Part shown: in pieces, positions 9,305 through 18,869 of the stretch | Layout of the letters: the number at the start of each line of letters is the position of its first letter | Numbering within the stretch: the first letter of the stretch is position 1 | Assembly: GCA_025465355.1 (NCBI GenBank) | Contig: JAODNN010000072.1 | Span: 38,253-102,252, forward strand | Source: Blastococcus sp. | Lineage (GTDB): Bacteria > Actinomycetota > Actinomycetes > Mycobacteriales > Geodermatophilaceae | Direction of reading: 5' to 3' | Length of the DNA stretch: 64,000 bases | Made by a program: the position numbers and the translations under genes | The notes under the pieces: generated by a model | The model's input: the letters and a program-made list of their open reading frames with translations, nothing else | What the model was told of the DNA's origin: nothing | Databases searched by the model: none

Positions 9305-9564
9305 GGGCTTCCTCCAGCCGTATCGGGTGGCCGCGGCACAGATCGACCGTCGCAAGCGGCTGCCCGCGGCGCATCGATCCGCTGGATGCAACCGCGCCCG
9401 CCACGTTCGCCCTGCCAGGCCGACCTGGGTGTCGCCGCGGTCGGACGGCGGATCCCGGAATGGGTTGCTCTGCCGATGCAGGCCGGCGAGCCCGTCGACT
9501 GTCATGGCAGTCAGCCAGCTCCCGTCAGCGGCGTGCTCGTCGCGCTCTTCCCCGAGGACGTGTC
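9305..9564. promoter_or_regulatory. Divergent promoter region of the chaperone operon and GT4 gene
   Basis: This 260-bp gap must hold the promoters of both divergent units. I searched for the HspR HAIR element (CTTGAGT-N7-ACTCAAG) and the CIRCE element and see neither. Two inverted repeats are visible: GACTGTCATGGCAGTC at 9497-9512 (arms GACTG/CAGTC) and GCATC-N9-GATGC at 9371-9389. Either could be an operator. Nothing in the sequence identifies the protein that binds. Confidence 0.5.
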
Positions 9565-10827
9565 ATGCGCATCGGTCTGATCGCTCCCCCGTGGCTGCCC
9601 GTGCCACCCCCCGCATACGGCGGCACGGAGGCAGTGGTGGACCGGCTGGCCCGAGGACTGGTCCGGGCCGGGCACGAGGTTCTCCTGAGTGCGGCGGCCA
9701 ACAGCGCCTGCCCGGTGCCGCTCGTCAGCGGCACGGACGAGGCGCCCGACGGGACCCCGGTGTTCGGCGACACCGTCGTCGAGCTCCGCCACGTCATCAC
9801 CAGCTACGCCGCGATGGGCCAGGGCGAGGTCGACCTGATCCACGACCACACGCTGGCCGGGCCGCTGTACCGCCGCGCGCATCCGGCCACACCCGTGGTC
9901 ACCACGAACCACGGTCCGTTCGACGCGGCGCGGACGCCGATCCTCCAGGCGATGCAGGGGGTGGCCGTGCTCGCGATCTCCCACCACCAGGCGTCGACGG
10001 CCCTGGACGTGCCCGTGGTCGGCGTCATCCATCACGGCATCGAGGTCCGGGACGTACCGGAGGGCCGCGGGAACGGCGGGTACGCGAGCTTCCTCGGCCG
10101 GATGAGCCCAGAGAAGGGCGCCCGTGAGGCGGCGCTCATCGCGCGGGCGGCCGGGGTTCCGCTCCGGATGGCTGCCAAGATCCGGGAGCCGGCCGAGCGG
10201 GACTACTTCGAGAGCGCCGTGAAGCCGATGCTCTGCTCGGACGTGGAGTACGTCGGTGAGCTGGGCCCCCACGACAAGCTGGAGCTGCTCGGGTCCTCCT
10301 TCGCGCTGCTCAACCCCATGCAGTGGCACGAGCCCTTCGGCCTGGTGATGATCGAGGCCCTGGCCACCGGCACCCCGGTGGTCGCGACCCCGGCCGGATC
10401 GGCCCCCGAGATCGTGGATGACGGCACGACCGGCTATCTGCGGAACGGGTGCCCGGCTCTGGCTGCTGCGTTGCCGGCCGCCGCGGACCTCGATCGGACG
10501 GTGTGCCGCGCGGTCGCCCTCCGGCGGTTCAGTGCCGAGCGGATGGTGGCCGACCACGTCCGGGTCTACGCGGACCTGCTCGCCGGCCGGACGGTCGCCC
10601 TGTCCGGGAGCCCCGGCGGATCCCACCGGGACGGCGCCGGCTCAGCCCCGCGGATGCCGGCAGCGAGGGTGATGACGCCGGAGACCGCTGCCGTGTCCGC
10701 CAGGTCCCCGATCCGGAACCTGCACGGCCAGCCCTCCCCGGCGGTGTCCAGGACGTCCTCGGGGCCATCGCCGCGCGGCATCGGCGTGCGGTCGGTGCGG
10801 GATACCGGGTCCACCGGTCCGCGGTAG
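9565..10827 (+). CDS. Family 4 glycosyltransferase
   Basis: About 420 residues, ATG 9565 with an AGGA about 7 bases upstream. The N-terminus MRIGLIAPPWLPVPPPAYGG is the classic GT-B nucleotide-sugar transferase start. The C-terminal Rossmann half carries FLGRMSPEKG and the EPFGLVMIEALATGTPVVAT donor-site motif (E-x7-E). The last ~60 residues are Ser/Arg/Pro-rich and look disordered. The substrate is unknown. It is divergent from hsp20, and similar GT4 genes near heat shock genes suggest, weakly, trehalose- or surface-glycan-related stress metabolism. Confidence 0.9.
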   Translation: MRIGLIAPPWLPVPPPAYGGTEAVVDRLARGLVRAGHEVLLSAAANSACPVPLVSGTDEAPDGTPVFGDTVVELRHVITSYAAMGQGEVDLIHDHTLAGPLYRRAHPATPVVTTNHGPFDAARTPILQAMQGVAVLAISHHQASTALDVPVVGVIHHGIEVRDVPEGRGNGGYASFLGRMSPEKGAREAALIARAAGVPLRMAAKIREPAERDYFESAVKPMLCSDVEYVGELGPHDKLELLGSSFALLNPMQWHEPFGLVMIEALATGTPVVATPAGSAPEIVDDGTTGYLRNGCPALAAALPAAADLDRTVCRAVALRRFSAERMVADHVRVYADLLAGRTVALSGSPGGSHRDGAGSAPRMPAARVMTPETAAVSARSPIRNLHGQPSPAVSRTSSGPSPRGIGVRSVRDTGSTGPR

Positions 10828-10865
10828 GGCCGGCGGAACTCCCACGGCGGCCGGGCGGCGTCCTC

Positions 10866-11807
10866 CTACGCAGGCGACCGTGTCCGGCGGCCGGCCGGGC
10901 CGATCATGGCGGTCGGGTCGCGGACCGCGGTCAGCAGGAAATCCACGACCGCGCGAAGGGACGGGCCGGCCGGCGCCCTCCAGACGACCTCGAGGTCGAT
11001 CTCCAGGGGGTCGTTCAGGGGCCGGACCTCGACCCCCGGGATGCCCAGGGCTTCGGATACGCCCAGGATCGCGGGGGCGACACCGCCGCCACCTGCGACC
11101 GCTCTGAGCATCGCCTCGGGGGCATTGAGCAGATCCGGCTCGATGACGACCTGACCGTGCTCCGAGCCCGCCGGCAGCAGGTGGTCGATGGCGCGGTCCC
11201 AGATCCCCGCGAACGGGGCCCGAGGGAACATGATCACGGTCTCGTCGCGCAACGAGGCGACCGTGACTGTCGGCTCGGCCGTCAGTGGATGGCCCTGCGG
11301 GAGGACCACCCCGAAGGGCACCGCACCGAGGACGACGCCCTCGAGATCCCGTTGGTCGGGGGGACGGCACCAGACGATGGCCGCGTCGGCCCGCGCCTGT
11401 CGCACCGCCTCGATGGCGTCGTCCCCTGGGCTGGAGGCCACCGAGACCTCCACCCCCGGGATCCCCAGAGCGGCGGCATGCAGCGGGCCGTCGAGCACGA
11501 AGTCGGCCATGTTGCAGACCCGAAGACTCAGGGAGTCCCGGCGGCCGGCGTCCGCGGCCCGAACCTCGTCTCGCGCACGGTCGGCCTCGGCCAGGATCAC
11601 CCGGGCCCGGATCATGAGCGCCTCACCGGCAGGTGTGAGCTCGACCCTCTGCGGGGTCCGCTCGAACAACGTGACCCGCAGTTCGCGCTCCAGCGCCTGG
11701 ATCTGCTGGGACAGGGAGGGCGGCGCGATGTGCAGCCGCTCGGCGGCACGGGCGAAGCGCCGCTCTTCAGCCACCGTGAGGAAGTACCTGAGCTGGCGCA
11801 GCTCCAC
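10866..11807 (-). CDS. LysR-family transcriptional regulator
   Basis: About 313 residues from GTG 11807 (VELRQLRYFLTVAEE), the family-typical N-terminus. A GTG at 11822 would add five residues. The winged helix lies at about 1-60 with the recognition-helix motif LHIAPPSLSQQIQALERELRV. The effector-binding domain fills the rest. The gene has no divergent partner, because the GT4 gene on one side converges and the amidotransferase on the other is codirectional, so its target is not obvious. No T-N11-A operator was assigned. Confidence 0.9.
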   Translation of the reverse strand: MELRQLRYFLTVAEERRFARAAERLHIAPPSLSQQIQALERELRVTLFERTPQRVELTPAGEALMIRARVILAEADRARDEVRAADAGRRDSLSLRVCNMADFVLDGPLHAAALGIPGVEVSVASSPGDDAIEAVRQARADAAIVWCRPPDQRDLEGVVLGAVPFGVVLPQGHPLTAEPTVTVASLRDETVIMFPRAPFAGIWDRAIDHLLPAGSEHGQVVIEPDLLNAPEAMLRAVAGGGGVAPAILGVSEALGIPGVEVRPLNDPLEIDLEVVWRAPAGPSLRAVVDFLLTAVRDPTAMIGPAGRRTRSPA

Positions 11808-11886
11808 GAGCAAGTAGCCCACGGGACGCCCCCGGGCGCCAGATGCCGACGGCCCGACGCGATCGCGCGTACCGGCCCGCGTGTGG

Positions 11887-12615
11887 TCAGCCGTAGCGGG
11901 CGACGAAGGTGGCCAGCATGCGGCCGGGTTCGGTCACTACCGCCGGGGTGAGCCGGGCGACGAGCTCCCCGAGTTCCTCGGGCGGGAAGTAGCCGGCGTC
12001 CTGGTACACGTGGACCCGCGTCAGGATCCCCGGTACGTCCAGCTCGGGGTGGAACTGCGTCGCGTACAGGTTGTTCTTGACCCGGAACATCTGTACCGGG
12101 CACGCCGCCGAGCTCGCGAGCAGCACCGCCGTCGGGGGCAGCACGCGACAGGCCTCCTTGTGCCCCACGAATGCATCGAACTCGTCGGGCATGCCGGCCA
12201 GGAGCGGGTCCGCGGAGCCTTCAGCGGTGAGCCGGATCCGGGCCGGTGCGATCGGCTCCGCGTACGTGCGGTCGATGATGCCGCCCTGGTGCACACCCAG
12301 TGTTCCCACGCCGTAGCAGGCACCGAAGAAAGGGAAGTCCCGTTCGACGATCTCGTCGAGCAGCGCGCCCAGCTCGCGCTCCACCCGGCGCTGAACGGCG
12401 GACTTGATCTCCGGCGGGTCGCTGGAGTTGAACGGGCCCCCGCCCACGAATACCCCGGAGTAGTGGTCCAGGACGAGGTCGGGCAGCGGCGCGGCCTCCA
12501 TGCGGACGCGCCGGAGCTGCTCGGCGGCCAGGCCGGTGCAGCTCAGGAAGGCGGCGTACTCCTCGTCCGCGGCCAGGTCCTCGGCGCGTGAGGACAGCAA
12601 CAGGAAGGGCCGCAC
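11887..12615 (-). CDS. Class I glutamine amidotransferase-like protein
   Basis: 242 residues. The nucleophile elbow FFGACYGVGTLG holds the catalytic Cys, and QFHPELD holds the His and Glu of the triad. The YSGVFVGGGPFN segment is the oxyanion-region beta-strand typical of GuaA-like GATase domains. As a single-domain protein it probably hydrolyses a gamma-glutamyl bond or supplies ammonia to an unknown partner. GTG 12615 is the only reasonable start. It follows the methyltransferase gene by 88 bases on the same strand and may share its transcript. Confidence 0.85.
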   Translation of the reverse strand: MRPFLLLSSRAEDLAADEEYAAFLSCTGLAAEQLRRVRMEAAPLPDLVLDHYSGVFVGGGPFNSSDPPEIKSAVQRRVERELGALLDEIVERDFPFFGACYGVGTLGVHQGGIIDRTYAEPIAPARIRLTAEGSADPLLAGMPDEFDAFVGHKEACRVLPPTAVLLASSAACPVQMFRVKNNLYATQFHPELDVPGILTRVHVYQDAGYFPPEELGELVARLTPAVVTEPGRMLATFVARYG

Positions 12616-12703
12616 GCGCGGATCCTAGGCGTCCGCCGTTCCGCGACCGTGCGCTCGTTGTTTCCTCCCGACCCCCGGCGCACACTCGCGACCCGCCGGT
12701 CGG

Positions 12704-13828
12704 TCAGCCCCAGACCTCCTCGGCGGTCTCCACGATGAGCGCCAGCTTCGCGATCTGCTCGTCGCGGGTGAGCGCGTTGCCTTCGACCGTGGAGGAGAAG
12801 CCGCACTGCCCGGACAGGGCCAGCTGCTCGAGCGGCACGAACGTCGAGGCCTCCTCGATCCGCCGCTTCAGGTCTTCCTTGTCCTCCAGCTGCGGCCGCT
12901 TGGTCGTCACCAGGCCCAGGACCACCCGCTTGCCCGGGGGGACGAAACGCAGCGGCTCGAATCCACCGGACCGGGCGTCGTCGTACTCGAGGAAGAACCC
13001 GTCGACGTCCAACCCGCCGAACAGCGCCTCGGCGACGAAGTCGTACCCGCCCTCGGCCACCCACGAGGAGCGGAAGTTGCCGCGGCACATGTGCGTCGTC
13101 ACCGTCAGCGAGTCCGGCCGCCCGGCCAGCGCCGCGTTGATCTGCCGGATGTAGCGCTCGTGCTGATGCTCGGCGTCCCGGCCCTGGGCGGCCAGCTCGG
13201 CCCGCTGCGCCGGGTCGTTGAGATAGGCCAGGCTGGTGTCGTCGAGCTGCAGGTAGGTGCATCCCTGCGCGGCGATGCCCTGCACCTGCTGGGCGTACGC
13301 CGCCGACAGCGCCTCCCAGAACGCGTCCTCGTCCGGATAGACCGTCGGATCGATCGCGGCCGCCCCGCCCCGGTAATGCACCATCGACGGCGAGGGGATC
13401 GTGAGCTTCGCGGTCTGCCCCTCCCCCACGACCGACTGCAGGTAGCCGAAGTCGGCGCCGAAGATCGGCTCGTCGATCGACAGCGGGCCATCGACATGCA
13501 GGCCGGCCGGCGTGAAGTCGAGCGTGCCGTCGGCGTTCTTGAAGTGGACGACGATGTTCTCGTCGGTCACCTTGCTGATGCCGTCGATCGCGTAGATGAA
13601 GTCCATGTGCCACGACGCGCGGCGGAACTCCCCGTCGGTCGCCGTCCGCAGCCCGACGTCGGCCTGCATACGGACGACGTCGGCGATGGCCTCGTCCTCG
13701 ATCGTCCGTAGCTCCGCGTCGTCGATCTCCCCGGCCGCATGGCGGGCGCGGGCGTCGAGCAGGGGTTTCGGTCGGAGCAGACTGCCGACGTGGTCGGCGC
13801 GGAACGGCGGTCCGGAGGCATCGGTCAT
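12704..13828 (-). CDS. Cobalamin-independent methionine synthase (MetE C-terminal domain) family protein
   Basis: 374 residues, ATG 13828. The fold is the MetE C-terminal TIM barrel only: FRADHVGSLLRP at the start, DGEFRRASW, and the zinc-ligand region THMCRGNF with a later QCGFSSTVEGN. His, Cys and Cys zinc ligands are therefore present. Full MetE is about 750 residues, so the N-terminal folate-binding half is missing. Such short homologues use other methyl donors or act in sulfur salvage. The precise reaction is unknown. It lies between catalase and the amidotransferase on the same strand. Confidence 0.88.
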   Translation of the reverse strand: MTDASGPPFRADHVGSLLRPKPLLDARARHAAGEIDDAELRTIEDEAIADVVRMQADVGLRTATDGEFRRASWHMDFIYAIDGISKVTDENIVVHFKNADGTLDFTPAGLHVDGPLSIDEPIFGADFGYLQSVVGEGQTAKLTIPSPSMVHYRGGAAAIDPTVYPDEDAFWEALSAAYAQQVQGIAAQGCTYLQLDDTSLAYLNDPAQRAELAAQGRDAEHQHERYIRQINAALAGRPDSLTVTTHMCRGNFRSSWVAEGGYDFVAEALFGGLDVDGFFLEYDDARSGGFEPLRFVPPGKRVVLGLVTTKRPQLEDKEDLKRRIEEASTFVPLEQLALSGQCGFSSTVEGNALTRDEQIAKLALIVETAEEVWG

Positions 13829-13914
13829 GCCGGGAGCATGCTCCACGGTCCCGACCGCCGCAGCCCCGATCAGCCGGGACGGGCCGGCTCCTTCTCGATG
13901 GGCAGGCGGGACTC

Positions 13915-15453
13915 TCAGGCCTTCGCCTGCGCGGACGCGCGGGCGGGATTGCCCTGTTCGGCCGCCTTGGGGTCCTTCTCGGAGGCCTTGGCCCGGACGC
14001 CCTGCTCGATGCGGTCGCCGAGGTCCTTGTCCACGTTGCGCCAGTACTCGAAGGCGCGCACCAGCACCGGCTCGGTCACCCCGTTGAGCAGGTGGCCGAC
14101 GACGTTGTTCACCAGCCGGCCCCGAGCGGCGTCGTCGAGCACCTCGCGGACCTGGGTGCCGGCCTGGCCCCAGTCGTCGTCCTCGGCGTGCTGCACGTAC
14201 GGCGAGCGCGTGATCTCCCCGGCGGTGTACCAGCCCGCGGGCTCGCTGTACCGGGGGTCTGCCCGGGGGCCACCCTTGGAGTTCGGCGCGTATACCGGGT
14301 CCGACACCTTCTCGTACCGCATGGCGCCGTCCTTGCTGTAGCTGTGGACCGGCACCCGCGGCGCGTTGCTCGGCAACTGCTGGTAGTTCACTCCGATGCG
14401 TGCCCGGTGCGCGTCGGCATAGGAGAACAGGCGCGCCAGCAGCATGCGGTCCGGGCTCGGCCCGATGCCGGGCACGAGGTTGTTGGGCTGGAACGCCGCC
14501 TGCTCGATCTCGGTGTGGAAGTCGGTCGGGTTGCGGTCCAGCGTCATGCGCCCGACGTCGATCAGCGGGTAGTCGCCGTGCGGCCAGACCTTGGTGAGGT
14601 CGAAGGGGTTGAAGCGATAGTTCTCGGCGTCCTCGAACGGCATGATCTGCATCTTGAGCGTCCAGCTGGGGTGGTCGCCCGCGGCGATGTGCTCGAAGAG
14701 GTCCCGCTGGTGGTAGTCGGTGTCCATGGAGGCCATCTGGTCGGCCTCGTCCTGGGTGAAGAACTCGATGCCCTGGTCGGTCTTGAAGTGGTATTTCACC
14801 CAGAACTTCGCACCCTTCGCGTTGATCCACATGTAGGTGTGGCTGGAATAGCCGTTCATGTGCCGCCAGGTGCGCGGGATTCCCCGATCACCCATCAGCC
14901 AGGTCACCTGGTGGGCGCTCTCCGGCGAGAGCGTCCAGAAGTCCCACTGCATGTCGTGGTCGCGGAGGTTGTTGTCGGCGCGCCGCTTCTGACTGCGGAT
15001 GAAGTGCTGGAACTTCAGCGGGTCCTTGATGAAGAAGACGGGCGTGTTGTTGCCGACCATGTCGTAGTTGCCGTCGGTCGTATAGAGCTTCAGCGCGAAT
15101 CCCCGGGGATCGCGCCACGTGTCGGGGCTGCCCCGCTCCCCCGCCACCGTGGAGAACCGGATCATCAACTCGGTCGTGCTGCCCGGCTGGAAGACGGCGG
15201 CCTTCGTGTAGGCGCTGACGTCGTTGGTCACCTCGAACCGCCCGAAGGCGCCACTGCCCTTGGCGTGCGGCTGGCGCTCCGGGATGCGCTCGCGGTTGAA
15301 CTGCGCCATCTGCTCGACGAGGTAGTGGTCGTGCATCAGGACCGGGCCGTCGGGACCGACGGTGAGCGAGTGCTCGTCGCTCTCGACCGGGATCCCGGCA
15401 TCGGTCGTCGTCGGCGGGGGCTGGGTGGTCGGCGGGAGCTGGGTATCGGTCAC
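13915..15453 (-). CDS. katA: Heme catalase
   Basis: 512 residues, normal for a small-subunit monofunctional catalase. The distal His lies in [17 protein letters not shown], the distal Asn in [15 protein letters not shown], and the proximal heme-ligand Tyr in [14 protein letters not shown]. The first ~20 residues are Pro/Thr-rich, and the C-terminus ends in a Lys/Ala/Glu-rich tail. It disproportionates hydrogen peroxide in the cytoplasm. Two 14-bp direct repeats 50 bp apart lie upstream (15487 and 15537) and may control it. Confidence 0.97.
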   Translation of the reverse strand: MTDTQLPPTTQPPPTTTDAGIPVESDEHSLTVGPDGPVLMHDHYLVEQMAQFNRERIPERQPHAKGSGAFGRFEVTNDVSAYTKAAVFQPGSTTELMIRFSTVAGERGSPDTWRDPRGFALKLYTTDGNYDMVGNNTPVFFIKDPLKFQHFIRSQKRRADNNLRDHDMQWDFWTLSPESAHQVTWLMGDRGIPRTWRHMNGYSSHTYMWINAKGAKFWVKYHFKTDQGIEFFTQDEADQMASMDTDYHQRDLFEHIAAGDHPSWTLKMQIMPFEDAENYRFNPFDLTKVWPHGDYPLIDVGRMTLDRNPTDFHTEIEQAAFQPNNLVPGIGPSPDRMLLARLFSYADAHRARIGVNYQQLPSNAPRVPVHSYSKDGAMRYEKVSDPVYAPNSKGGPRADPRYSEPAGWYTAGEITRSPYVQHAEDDDWGQAGTQVREVLDDAARGRLVNNVVGHLLNGVTEPVLVRAFEYWRNVDKDLGDRIEQGVRAKASEKDPKAAEQGNPARASAQAKA

Positions 15454-15486
15454 CGGCGTGTCTCCTGGCTACGAGAGGAGCGTGCT

Positions 15487-15550
15487 CGACCCGTTCCACG
15501 ATGGTCCCTCACCGCTCCCACCGTCCAGTCGTCGAACGACCCATTCCACG
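15487..15550. promoter_or_regulatory. Paired 14-bp direct repeats upstream of catalase
   Basis: CGACCCGTTCCACG at 15487-15500 recurs as CGACCCATTCCACG at 15537-15550, with 13 of 14 bases identical and a spacing of exactly 50 bp (about five helical turns). They sit between the catalase start and the end of the DUF2267 gene, where only catalase needs a promoter. The spacing suits two sites on one DNA face. The binding protein is unknown. Confidence 0.5.
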
Positions 15551-15583
15551 TTCCTCCTGAGGGTCAGCGCGAGACACGTCCGC

Positions 15584-15961
15584 TCAGGGCATGGGGCCGA
15601 CCAGCTCGCGGTACTCCTGCGGCAACTGGGACGTGATGTCGTCGAACTCCCCCGGCGTGACGGCCTCCCGGACCGTGACGAGGGTGGCGACGGCGCCGTC
15701 GTGCGCGGTCTGCTCGTCGACGTGCGCCCGCGCGGCCACGCGGCGCACGAACTCGGGGACGTCGAAGGCCTCCGCCTCCTCGCTCTTGATCAGCACCTCG
15801 TCCTTGAGCGGTTTCGGCAACTGGGCCAGCAGATCCCTCGCCTCGCCGCCGGTGATGCGATCGGCAAGGACCTCCAGCGTTACCCGGGCGAGCGTCTCCG
15901 CCACGTCCCGGGAGACCCCGGCCCTCTGGGCCACGCTGTCGATGAACGTCTGGTGATCCAC
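15584..15961 (-). CDS. DUF2267 domain protein
   Basis: 125 residues from GTG 15961 with a GGAG 10-13 bases upstream. The sequence (MDHQTFIDSVAQRAGVS at the start, LLAQLPKPLKD, then DDITSQLPQEYRELVGP) is an all-helical duplication typical of DUF2267: two repeats each ending in a QLPxEyReL-like motif, about residues 1-60 and 62-122. The family is common in stress-related loci of actinobacteria but has no known function. It sits in front of catalase on the same strand, 130 bases away. Confidence 0.85.
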   Translation of the reverse strand: MDHQTFIDSVAQRAGVSRDVAETLARVTLEVLADRITGGEARDLLAQLPKPLKDEVLIKSEEAEAFDVPEFVRRVAARAHVDEQTAHDGAVATLVTVREAVTPGEFDDITSQLPQEYRELVGPMP

Positions 15962-16102
15962 GTCGTTCTCCTCATGTGCAGTGGGCACGCGAGCGGGCGC
16001 ATCGGCTCTGCTCGCCGAGAACGGGGAGGGGTACGCCGATGGACGCTACTCCCGCAGAGGTGCCGGCCTGTCCGTCGTGACACTGCCGGGGCACGTCCGG
16101 GG

Positions 16103-18400
16103 TCAGGTACCGGTGATGTGCTCCGGCCGGATCGGCACCCGGTGCAGCGCCTTGCCTGTGGCCGCCCGCACCGCCGCGGCGACGGCCGGCCCGGACGAGA
16201 TCGTCGGCGGCTCCCCCACCCCCCGTACCCCGTAGGGCGCGTGCGGGTCGGCGTACTCGAGCACCTGAACCTGCATCGGCGGCATGTCGAGGATCGTCGG
16301 GATCAGGTAGTCGGTGAACGAGGGGTTCCGGACGTGCCCATCGGTCACGACCATCTCCTCCATCAGCGCCAGACCCATGCCCTGCGCGCTGCCCCCGTGG
16401 ATCTGGCCGACCACCGCGTCCGGGTTGATCGCCTTTCCGACGTCCTGGGCGGAGTCGAGCGCGACGACCTTCACGAGCCCCAGCTCGACGTCCACGTCCA
16501 CCACGGCGCGGTGCGCCGAGAATGCGAACTGGACGTGCGCGTTCCCCTGGCCGGTCTCGGGGTCGATCGCGTGGGTGGGCCGGTGCCGCCACTCCACGGT
16601 CTCCTCCACGGCCTCGGTGCCCAGCACGTCGCCCAGCCCGAGGAGCACCTCGCCGGACGCACCGAGGAGCTTCTCGCCGTCCAGCCGCAACTCCCCGGCC
16701 GAGCGGCCGAGCAACGCGGCGGCCCGCTCCAGCACCACCGCGCGCACGGACTCGCAGGCCGCCTTGACCGCGCCCCCGGTCACGTACGTCTGACGGGAGG
16801 CCGACGTCGAGCCGCCGGACCCGACGCCGGTGGTCTTCGGATGGACGACGACCCGCTCGACGCCCAGCTCGGTGCGGCAGATCTGCTGCTCGACGGTGAT
16901 CAGCCCCTGGCCGACCTCGGCCGCCGCAGTGTGCACCGTCGCCACCGGTTCGCCACCGGTCAGCTCCAGCCGGACCCGTGCGGTCGAGTAGTCGTCGAAG
17001 CCCTCGGAAAAGCCGACGTTCTTGTACGCGATGGCGTACCCGACGCCGCGGACCACGCCCTCGCCGTGCGTCGTGTTGCCGACGGCGCCAGGGAGGGCAC
17101 GGATGTCGGACGGGTCCAGGGGTGGCGGCATGGGGAGATCCCGCACGATCTGCAGGAGTTCGGCCACGGGCGCGGCGGAGTCGATGACCTGGCCGGTGAT
17201 GTTCACGTCACCCTCGCGCATGCCGTTGCGCTGCCGGATCTCCACCCTGTCCACGCCCACGGCGTCGGCCAGCTCGTCCATCAGGGCTTCGTGGGCGAAC
17301 GCCGCCTGCACGCAGCCGAAGCCCCGCATCGCGCCGCACGGCGGGTTGTTGGTGAACACCCCGTAGGCGTCCACGGCCACCGAGGGGAACCGGTAGGGGC
17401 CCAGCCCGAGGGTGCCGCCGTTGCCGACGACCGCCGCGGTCGAGGACGCGTAGGCGCCGCCGTCGAAGAGGAGGTTCGCCTTGGCGTAGACGAGGGTGCC
17501 GTCGCGCTCGGCACCGAACTCGTAGGTCATCGTCGCCGGGTGCCGGTGCACGTGACCGAAGAAGGACTCCTCGCGTCCGTAGCTCATCTTCACCGGCTTG
17601 CCGGTCCGCAGCGCCAGCAGGCAGGCGTGCACGTGGACGGAGAGGTCCTCCCGGCCGCCGAACGCGCCGCCCACACCCGCCAGCGTCAGCCGCACCTTCT
17701 CGGGCGGCAGTCCCAGGGCCAGGCAGATCTGCCGCTGGTCGACGTGCAGCCACTGGGTCGCGACATACAGGTCGACGCCGCCGTCGTCCCCCGGGACGGC
17801 GAGCCCCGACTCCGGCCCGAGGAAGGCCTGGTCCTGCATCCCGACCTCGAAGTCCAGCGACACCACCACCGGTGCCTTCGGGTCCGGGTTCCCGCGGCGC
17901 AGCGTGAGGTGCCGCACCAGGTTGCCGGGGCGGTGCACGGCCGGGGCGTCGGCGTCCATCGCCCTGCGGGGGTCGGTGACCGCCGGCAGCACCTCGTAGT
18001 CGACCCGGATGCGCTGCGCCGCCCGGCGGGCGGTCTCCGGGTGGTCGGCGGCGACGATCGCGACCGGCTCCCCCTCGTACCGGACGAACTCCGAGGCGAG
18101 CACCGGCTGGTCGGCATGCTCGAGCCCGAAGGCGTTCTCGCCCGGGACGTCGGCGGCGGTGAGAACGGCGAACACCCCCGGCAGTGTGAGCGCCTCGGTG
18201 ATGTCGATCCCGGCGATGCGCGCGTGCGGGTGCGGGCTGCGCAGCGTGGCGCCCCAGACCATCTCGTCGTGCCACAGGTCGCTGGCGTAGGCGAACTCGC
18301 CGGTCACCTTCAGCGTGCCGTCGGGCCGCAGCGGAGTGTCGCCCACCCCACCCGGGGTTGCCGTGATCCTGGTGGTGCGGGTCCCCGCCTCGGCGCTCAT
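16103..18400 (-). CDS. Xanthine dehydrogenase-family molybdenum-binding subunit
   Basis: 765 residues, ATG 18400 overlapping the stop of the 2Fe-2S subunit (ATGA). N-terminal aldehyde oxidase a/b-hammerhead domain (about 25-135), then the two molybdopterin-binding domains. GGAFGGREDLSVH and PCGAMRGFG line the active site, and YGVRGVGEPP near the C-terminus carries the catalytic Glu common to the family. It lacks the CoxL AYxCSFR loop, so it is not a form I CO dehydrogenase. Xanthine or another N-heterocycle or aldehyde is the likely substrate, but the sequence cannot say which. Confidence 0.9.
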   Translation of the reverse strand: MSAEAGTRTTRITATPGGVGDTPLRPDGTLKVTGEFAYASDLWHDEMVWGATLRSPHPHARIAGIDITEALTLPGVFAVLTAADVPGENAFGLEHADQPVLASEFVRYEGEPVAIVAADHPETARRAAQRIRVDYEVLPAVTDPRRAMDADAPAVHRPGNLVRHLTLRRGNPDPKAPVVVSLDFEVGMQDQAFLGPESGLAVPGDDGGVDLYVATQWLHVDQRQICLALGLPPEKVRLTLAGVGGAFGGREDLSVHVHACLLALRTGKPVKMSYGREESFFGHVHRHPATMTYEFGAERDGTLVYAKANLLFDGGAYASSTAAVVGNGGTLGLGPYRFPSVAVDAYGVFTNNPPCGAMRGFGCVQAAFAHEALMDELADAVGVDRVEIRQRNGMREGDVNITGQVIDSAAPVAELLQIVRDLPMPPPLDPSDIRALPGAVGNTTHGEGVVRGVGYAIAYKNVGFSEGFDDYSTARVRLELTGGEPVATVHTAAAEVGQGLITVEQQICRTELGVERVVVHPKTTGVGSGGSTSASRQTYVTGGAVKAACESVRAVVLERAAALLGRSAGELRLDGEKLLGASGEVLLGLGDVLGTEAVEETVEWRHRPTHAIDPETGQGNAHVQFAFSAHRAVVDVDVELGLVKVVALDSAQDVGKAINPDAVVGQIHGGSAQGMGLALMEEMVVTDGHVRNPSFTDYLIPTILDMPPMQVQVLEYADPHAPYGVRGVGEPPTISSGPAVAAAVRAATGKALHRVPIRPEHITGT

Positions 18401-18867
18401 GCCCGCACCTGGCGATCGGCCGCCAGCCGGACGGCGTCGAGGATCTTCTCGTAGCCGGTGCAGCGACACAGGTTGCCGGCGAGCGCCTCGCGGATCTCCA
18501 GGTCCGAGGGGCGCGGCACCCGCTCGAGCAGGTCGTGTGCCGCGACGACCAGTCCGGGCGTACAGAAGCCGCACTGGACGGCACCGCACTCGACGAACGC
18601 CTCCTGGACCGGGTGCAGCGCCCCGCCCGCGGCGAGGCCTTCGACGGTCGTCACCTCCCGCCCGATGGCCTGCCCGGCAGCGACCAGGCACGCGCAGACC
18701 GGCTCGCCGTCCAGGTAGACCGTGCACGACCCGCATTCGCCCTGCTCACAGGCGTTCTTGGAACCGGGCAGCCCCATGCGCTCGCGCAGCATGTACAGCA
18801 GGCTCTCGCCGGGCCAGACGTCGTCCACGTGCTGCTCGGTGCCGTTGACGGTGGTGGTGACGCGCAT
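18397..18867 (-). CDS. 2Fe-2S iron-sulfur subunit of molybdenum hydroxylase
   Basis: 156 residues, ATG 18867. The plant-type ferredoxin domain holds Cys in [20 protein letters not shown]. The C-terminal helical 2Fe-2S domain holds QCGFCTPG and NLCRCTGY. Both clusters pass electrons from the molybdenum site to FAD. The gene begins 2 bases after the FAD subunit and overlaps the large subunit, giving the order FAD, Fe-S, Mo as in PucC/E/D and CoxM/S/L sets. Confidence 0.95.
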   Translation of the reverse strand: MRVTTTVNGTEQHVDDVWPGESLLYMLRERMGLPGSKNACEQGECGSCTVYLDGEPVCACLVAAGQAIGREVTTVEGLAAGGALHPVQEAFVECGAVQCGFCTPGLVVAAHDLLERVPRPSDLEIREALAGNLCRCTGYEKILDAVRLAADRQVRA

Positions 18868-18869
18868 GG

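Noticed and set aside
9305..9564. HAIR or CIRCE heat-shock operators
   Set aside because: Neither CTTGAGT-N7-ACTCAAG nor TTAGCACTC-N9-GAGTGCTAA, nor a close variant, is present.
15362..18454. A 1030-codon plus-strand open frame opposite the molybdenum hydroxylase genes
   Set aside because: Crosses several real genes and intergenic DNA, with shadow-type composition.
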